A DNA stretch of 7,308 nucleotides from JAGXLC01 sp964461045. Its GTDB lineage: Bacteria; Bacteroidota; Bacteroidia; Bacteroidales; UBA12077. Under the pieces are notes generated by a model, which saw nothing but the letters and a program-made list of their open reading frames with translations, was not told the DNA's origin and searched no databases. The position numbers and the translations under genes were made by a program. The stretch spans positions 1 through 7,308 of the forward strand of contig CAYWSJ010000129.1 of NCBI GenBank assembly GCA_964461045.1, written 5' to 3'. Shown piece by piece: positions 5,078 through 7,308 of this stretch. Position 1 is the stretch's first letter; the number at the start of each line of letters is the position of its first letter.

Positions 5078-7308
5078 TTACTCATCTCTCAAGGTATATG
5101 CAGGGTTTGTATTTGCAGCTTTAATGGTATTATAAGAAACCGTTAATATTGCGATAAACAGAGAAATACCCAGAGCAACTGCAAATATCCATATTTCAAT
5201 ATTCGTTCTGTAAGGGAAGTTGGTAAGCCAGTTTTTCATAAAGAAGTAAGCTGATGGCCAGGCAATAAGATTTGCAATAATTACATTCAATGTAAATTCT
5301 TTCAAAAACAGGCTCAGAATATCCCTAACACTGGCGCCATTGGCTTTTCTAATTCCTATTTCTTTGGTTCGCTGCTGTGTTGAGAAAAGCGACAAGCCAT
5401 ATAGGCCGAGGCAGGCAATTACAATAGCAAAAACAGCAAAGAAAGTAAATAATTTTCCAAAACGTTCGTCATCTTTGTACTGGCGATCCAGTGACTGATC
5501 CAGGAAATGATATTCCAGTGGAAATGCAGGTTCAAAATTTTGCCAGGTCTCTTTTAAATAATTAAGTGTGGATTGAATGTCATTACCGGCTATTTTCATA
5601 TTTCCTGTATACACACGACTATCCCATGCCACAACCAGGGGTGCTATTTCTTTGTGCAGGGAGTTAAAATGAAAATCTTTTAAAACTCCGACCACTTCTA
5701 CATCTTGCCAGAAACGACTGTTCGTATGAATAATTTTACCAACAGGGTCTTCCAGTCCAAACCATTCCACAGCCTCTTCGTTGAGTAAAACAGCTCTTCT
5801 GTCTTGATGCGAAGGTTTATCCCACGAAAGATTTTCTCCTTTTAGTATATCTAAACCCATTACTTTCACGTAATCAGGATCGGCTGGTTGATAAGTGAAC
5901 TGTTTGCCTTCACCGTTGAATTCCCATCTTTCCTGCCAGGTTATGCGTCCTGCCGGTTGAGATGAGTAAGTTAAGCCTTTAATATTTGGGTTCTTTAATA
6001 ATTCTGCCTTAAATGTTTTTTTCTTCTTTCTTATCTGGCCTGTTAAAGAGAAATGTATCTGGTGATCTTTGTCAAATCCCATGTCTTTGTTTTTCATGTA
6101 GTTTATTTGGGTAAAAATGATCAATGTGCCAATGATTAAAACTACCGAAATAAAAAACTGAAATACCGTCAGGGCTCTTCTGAACATTGATCCGCCTGTT
6201 CCTTTTGTTTTTTCACCCTTAATAACAGAGACCGGACTAAATTTGGTCAGGTAAAATGATGGATAAAGACCAGAAATAATACCTACTAAAATGATTCCTC
6301 CTACAAAAATGATCCAGAAAAAGGGTTTGATATAGTAATTATTCGAGATCTCACCTTGCAACAGATCATTGAAATGAGGGAGTAAAAGTTCTACCAGTCC
6401 TATTGCCAGGATAAAAGCGATCAGTGAAATTAATAATGATTCGCTGAGGAATTGTCTGATAAGCTGTTTTCGGTGGCCGCCAACCACTTTTCTCAGTCCT
6501 ACTTCTTTTGATCTGTTTGCAGCCTTTGCAGTTGTCAGGTTAATAAAATTAATGGCTGCAATGACAAGAATAAAAACGGCAATGGCAATAAAAATATAAA
6601 TAAATTTTATGTTGCCATGATTGACATTAATTTCGTGTTTTGTTTCCGTATCGAAATATATATCTGCTAGTGGTTTTAAATGGAAATTCAGCTCCTCCTG
6701 GATGTTAAACTTCTTTTGCATAATTTTTTCGAAGTGATTGCTGATTTTTTTATTCAGAGAAGCAATGTCCACTCCATCTTGCAAAAGAAGATAAGTAGGA
6801 TGATTCCATGAACCGAACTTATTCAGGTAATTATCCCACCCATTCATTTTGCCAACAGTGGCAATGTTTCCAAGAGCATTGATATTCAGATGAAAACGAT
6901 TCAGATCTTCTATTACGCCGGTAACTTTAAAAGTAAATTCTTTATCAAGGATAAAAGATTTTCCCACGGGATTTTGCTTACCAAACATTTTTCTGGCAGT
7001 GCTTTCTGTTAATACTACACCGTAAGGTTCATTTAAAGCCTTTTCCGGATCCCCTTTAATAAAATTGAAGGTAAAAATGTCGAATACCTGGGGATCAGTA
7101 AAAGCAAAATTCTGGATATGCAGTTGTTTTTCACTGTTCTCAAAATTTATGATCGGGTTGCTATGGCTGTTTAGTGTAAAACGAACAAATTCTTTAACTT
7201 CCGGGAAGTTTGCTTTAGCTTCCGGACCATAGGCCGTACCAAGGATACCCCAGTCGTCTCTGTCTAACCTGTAGATGTTATCAATTTTTTTGTTGAATTT
7301 GTCATATT
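5078..7308 (-). CDS. FtsX/MacB-type ABC transporter permease, two-repeat (5' end off window)
   Basis: The frame is open to the window edge, so the Met at 6988 is internal. A further 106 codons read upstream, giving 742 visible residues. The upstream part (YRLDRDDWGILGTAYGPE..., then FPEVKEFVRF and EPYGVVLTESTARKMFG) is typical MacB periplasmic core domain. Roughly 40-60 residues with the first membrane helix are missing. In visible numbering, the first periplasmic domain runs to about 230. The first FtsX domain follows, with helices near 235-261, 292-312 and 328-349 and the cytoplasmic coupling segment NRSKEVGLRKVVGGHRKQ (264-281). A helix at 378-400 leads to a second periplasmic domain (about 406-606). 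The second FtsX domain has helices near 619-642, 672-692 and 704-726 and coupling segment QRTKEIGIRKANGAS. It ends NPAYTLRDE, a common tail form for this group. There is no ATPase domain, so a separate ATPase is needed. Such permeases couple cytoplasmic ATP hydrolysis to work in the periplasm (export or lipoprotein/peptide handling); the substrate cannot be told. It leads the three-gene run, as far as visible. Confidence 0.95.
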   Translation of the reverse strand, partial: YDKFNKKIDNIYRLDRDDWGILGTAYGPEAKANFPEVKEFVRFTLNSHSNPIINFENSEKQLHIQNFAFTDPQVFDIFTFNFIKGDPEKALNEPYGVVLTESTARKMFGKQNPVGKSFILDKEFTFKVTGVIEDLNRFHLNINALGNIATVGKMNGWDNYLNKFGSWNHPTYLLLQDGVDIASLNKKISNHFEKIMQKKFNIQEELNFHLKPLADIYFDTETKHEINVNHGNIKFIYIFIAIAVFILVIAAINFINLTTAKAANRSKEVGLRKVVGGHRKQLIRQFLSESLLISLIAFILAIGLVELLLPHFNDLLQGEISNNYYIKPFFWIIFVGGIILVGIISGLYPSFYLTKFSPVSVIKGEKTKGTGGSMFRRALTVFQFFISVVLIIGTLIIFTQINYMKNKDMGFDKDHQIHFSLTGQIRKKKKTFKAELLKNPNIKGLTYSSQPAGRITWQERWEFNGEGKQFTYQPADPDYVKVMGLDILKGENLSWDKPSHQDRRAVLLNEEAVEWFGLEDPVGKIIHTNSRFWQDVEVVGVLKDFHFNSLHKEIAPLVVAWDSRVYTGNMKIAGNDIQSTLNYLKETWQNFEPAFPLEYHFLDQSLDRQYKDDERFGKLFTFFAVFAIVIACLGLYGLSLFSTQQRTKEIGIRKANGASVRDILSLFLKEFTLNVIIANLIAWPSAYFFMKNWLTNFPYRTNIEIWIFAVALGISLFIAILTVSYNTIKAANTNPAYTLRDE

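Noticed and set aside
1..7308. Search for CRISPR arrays, tRNA or rRNA genes, insertion-sequence ends, toxin-antitoxin pairs or defence genes
   Set aside because: By eye no regularly spaced repeats, cloverleaf-like segments, transposase frames or terminal inverted repeats were seen, and almost all of the DNA is accounted for by envelope-related genes.

Overview
The window looks like ordinary chromosome from a free-living or host-associated member of the Bacteroidota. Three things support this. The DNA is AT-rich with Lys/Ile/Asn-rich proteins. Start codons lack Shine-Dalgarno sequences and have A/T-rich leaders. Two exact TAnnTTTG promoter elements, the Bacteroidota -7 box, sit where promoters are expected. 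The protein families agree: an S46 dipeptidyl-peptidase, a two-repeat FtsX/MacB-type permease, a lumazine-binding-like NTF2 protein and a DUF5700-like secreted zinc peptidase. I cannot name a genus.

Layout: the last 23 codons of an unidentified plus-strand gene (to 74) are followed by a 13-bp perfect hairpin (119-148) that probably terminates transcription in both directions. Next is a minus-strand pair: an S46 dipeptidyl-peptidase (885-3053), then a secreted protein of unknown function (165-863) 21 bp downstream. The intergenic region 3054-3259 carries outward-facing promoters, one for the S46 pair and one for a 52-residue single-pass membrane protein on the plus strand (3260-3418). That small gene ends at a second terminator (3439-3471). 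Beyond it a second minus-strand run reads 7308 to 3479: a two-repeat FtsX/MacB permease truncated by the window edge, a secreted HExxH peptidase and a small secreted NTF2-like protein. The gaps are 16 and 26 bp with no visible internal promoter or terminator, so co-transcription is likely.

Functionally the region concerns the cell envelope and secretome. Four products carry export signals, two are (probable) extracytoplasmic peptidases, and one is an ABC permease whose ATPase is not in view. The S46 enzyme probably takes dipeptides from oligopeptides in the periplasm. It has Ser at the position that separates hydrophobic-specific DPP7 (Gly) from acidic-specific DPP11 (Arg or Ser), so acidic specificity is predicted.

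I found no defence system, CRISPR array, mobile element, tRNA or rRNA, and nothing that amounts to a clearly new system. The most worthwhile leads are the Ser-type S46 specificity site, the unknown protein paired with it, the uncharacterised zinc peptidase in the permease operon, and the small membrane protein with its short divergent promoter region.
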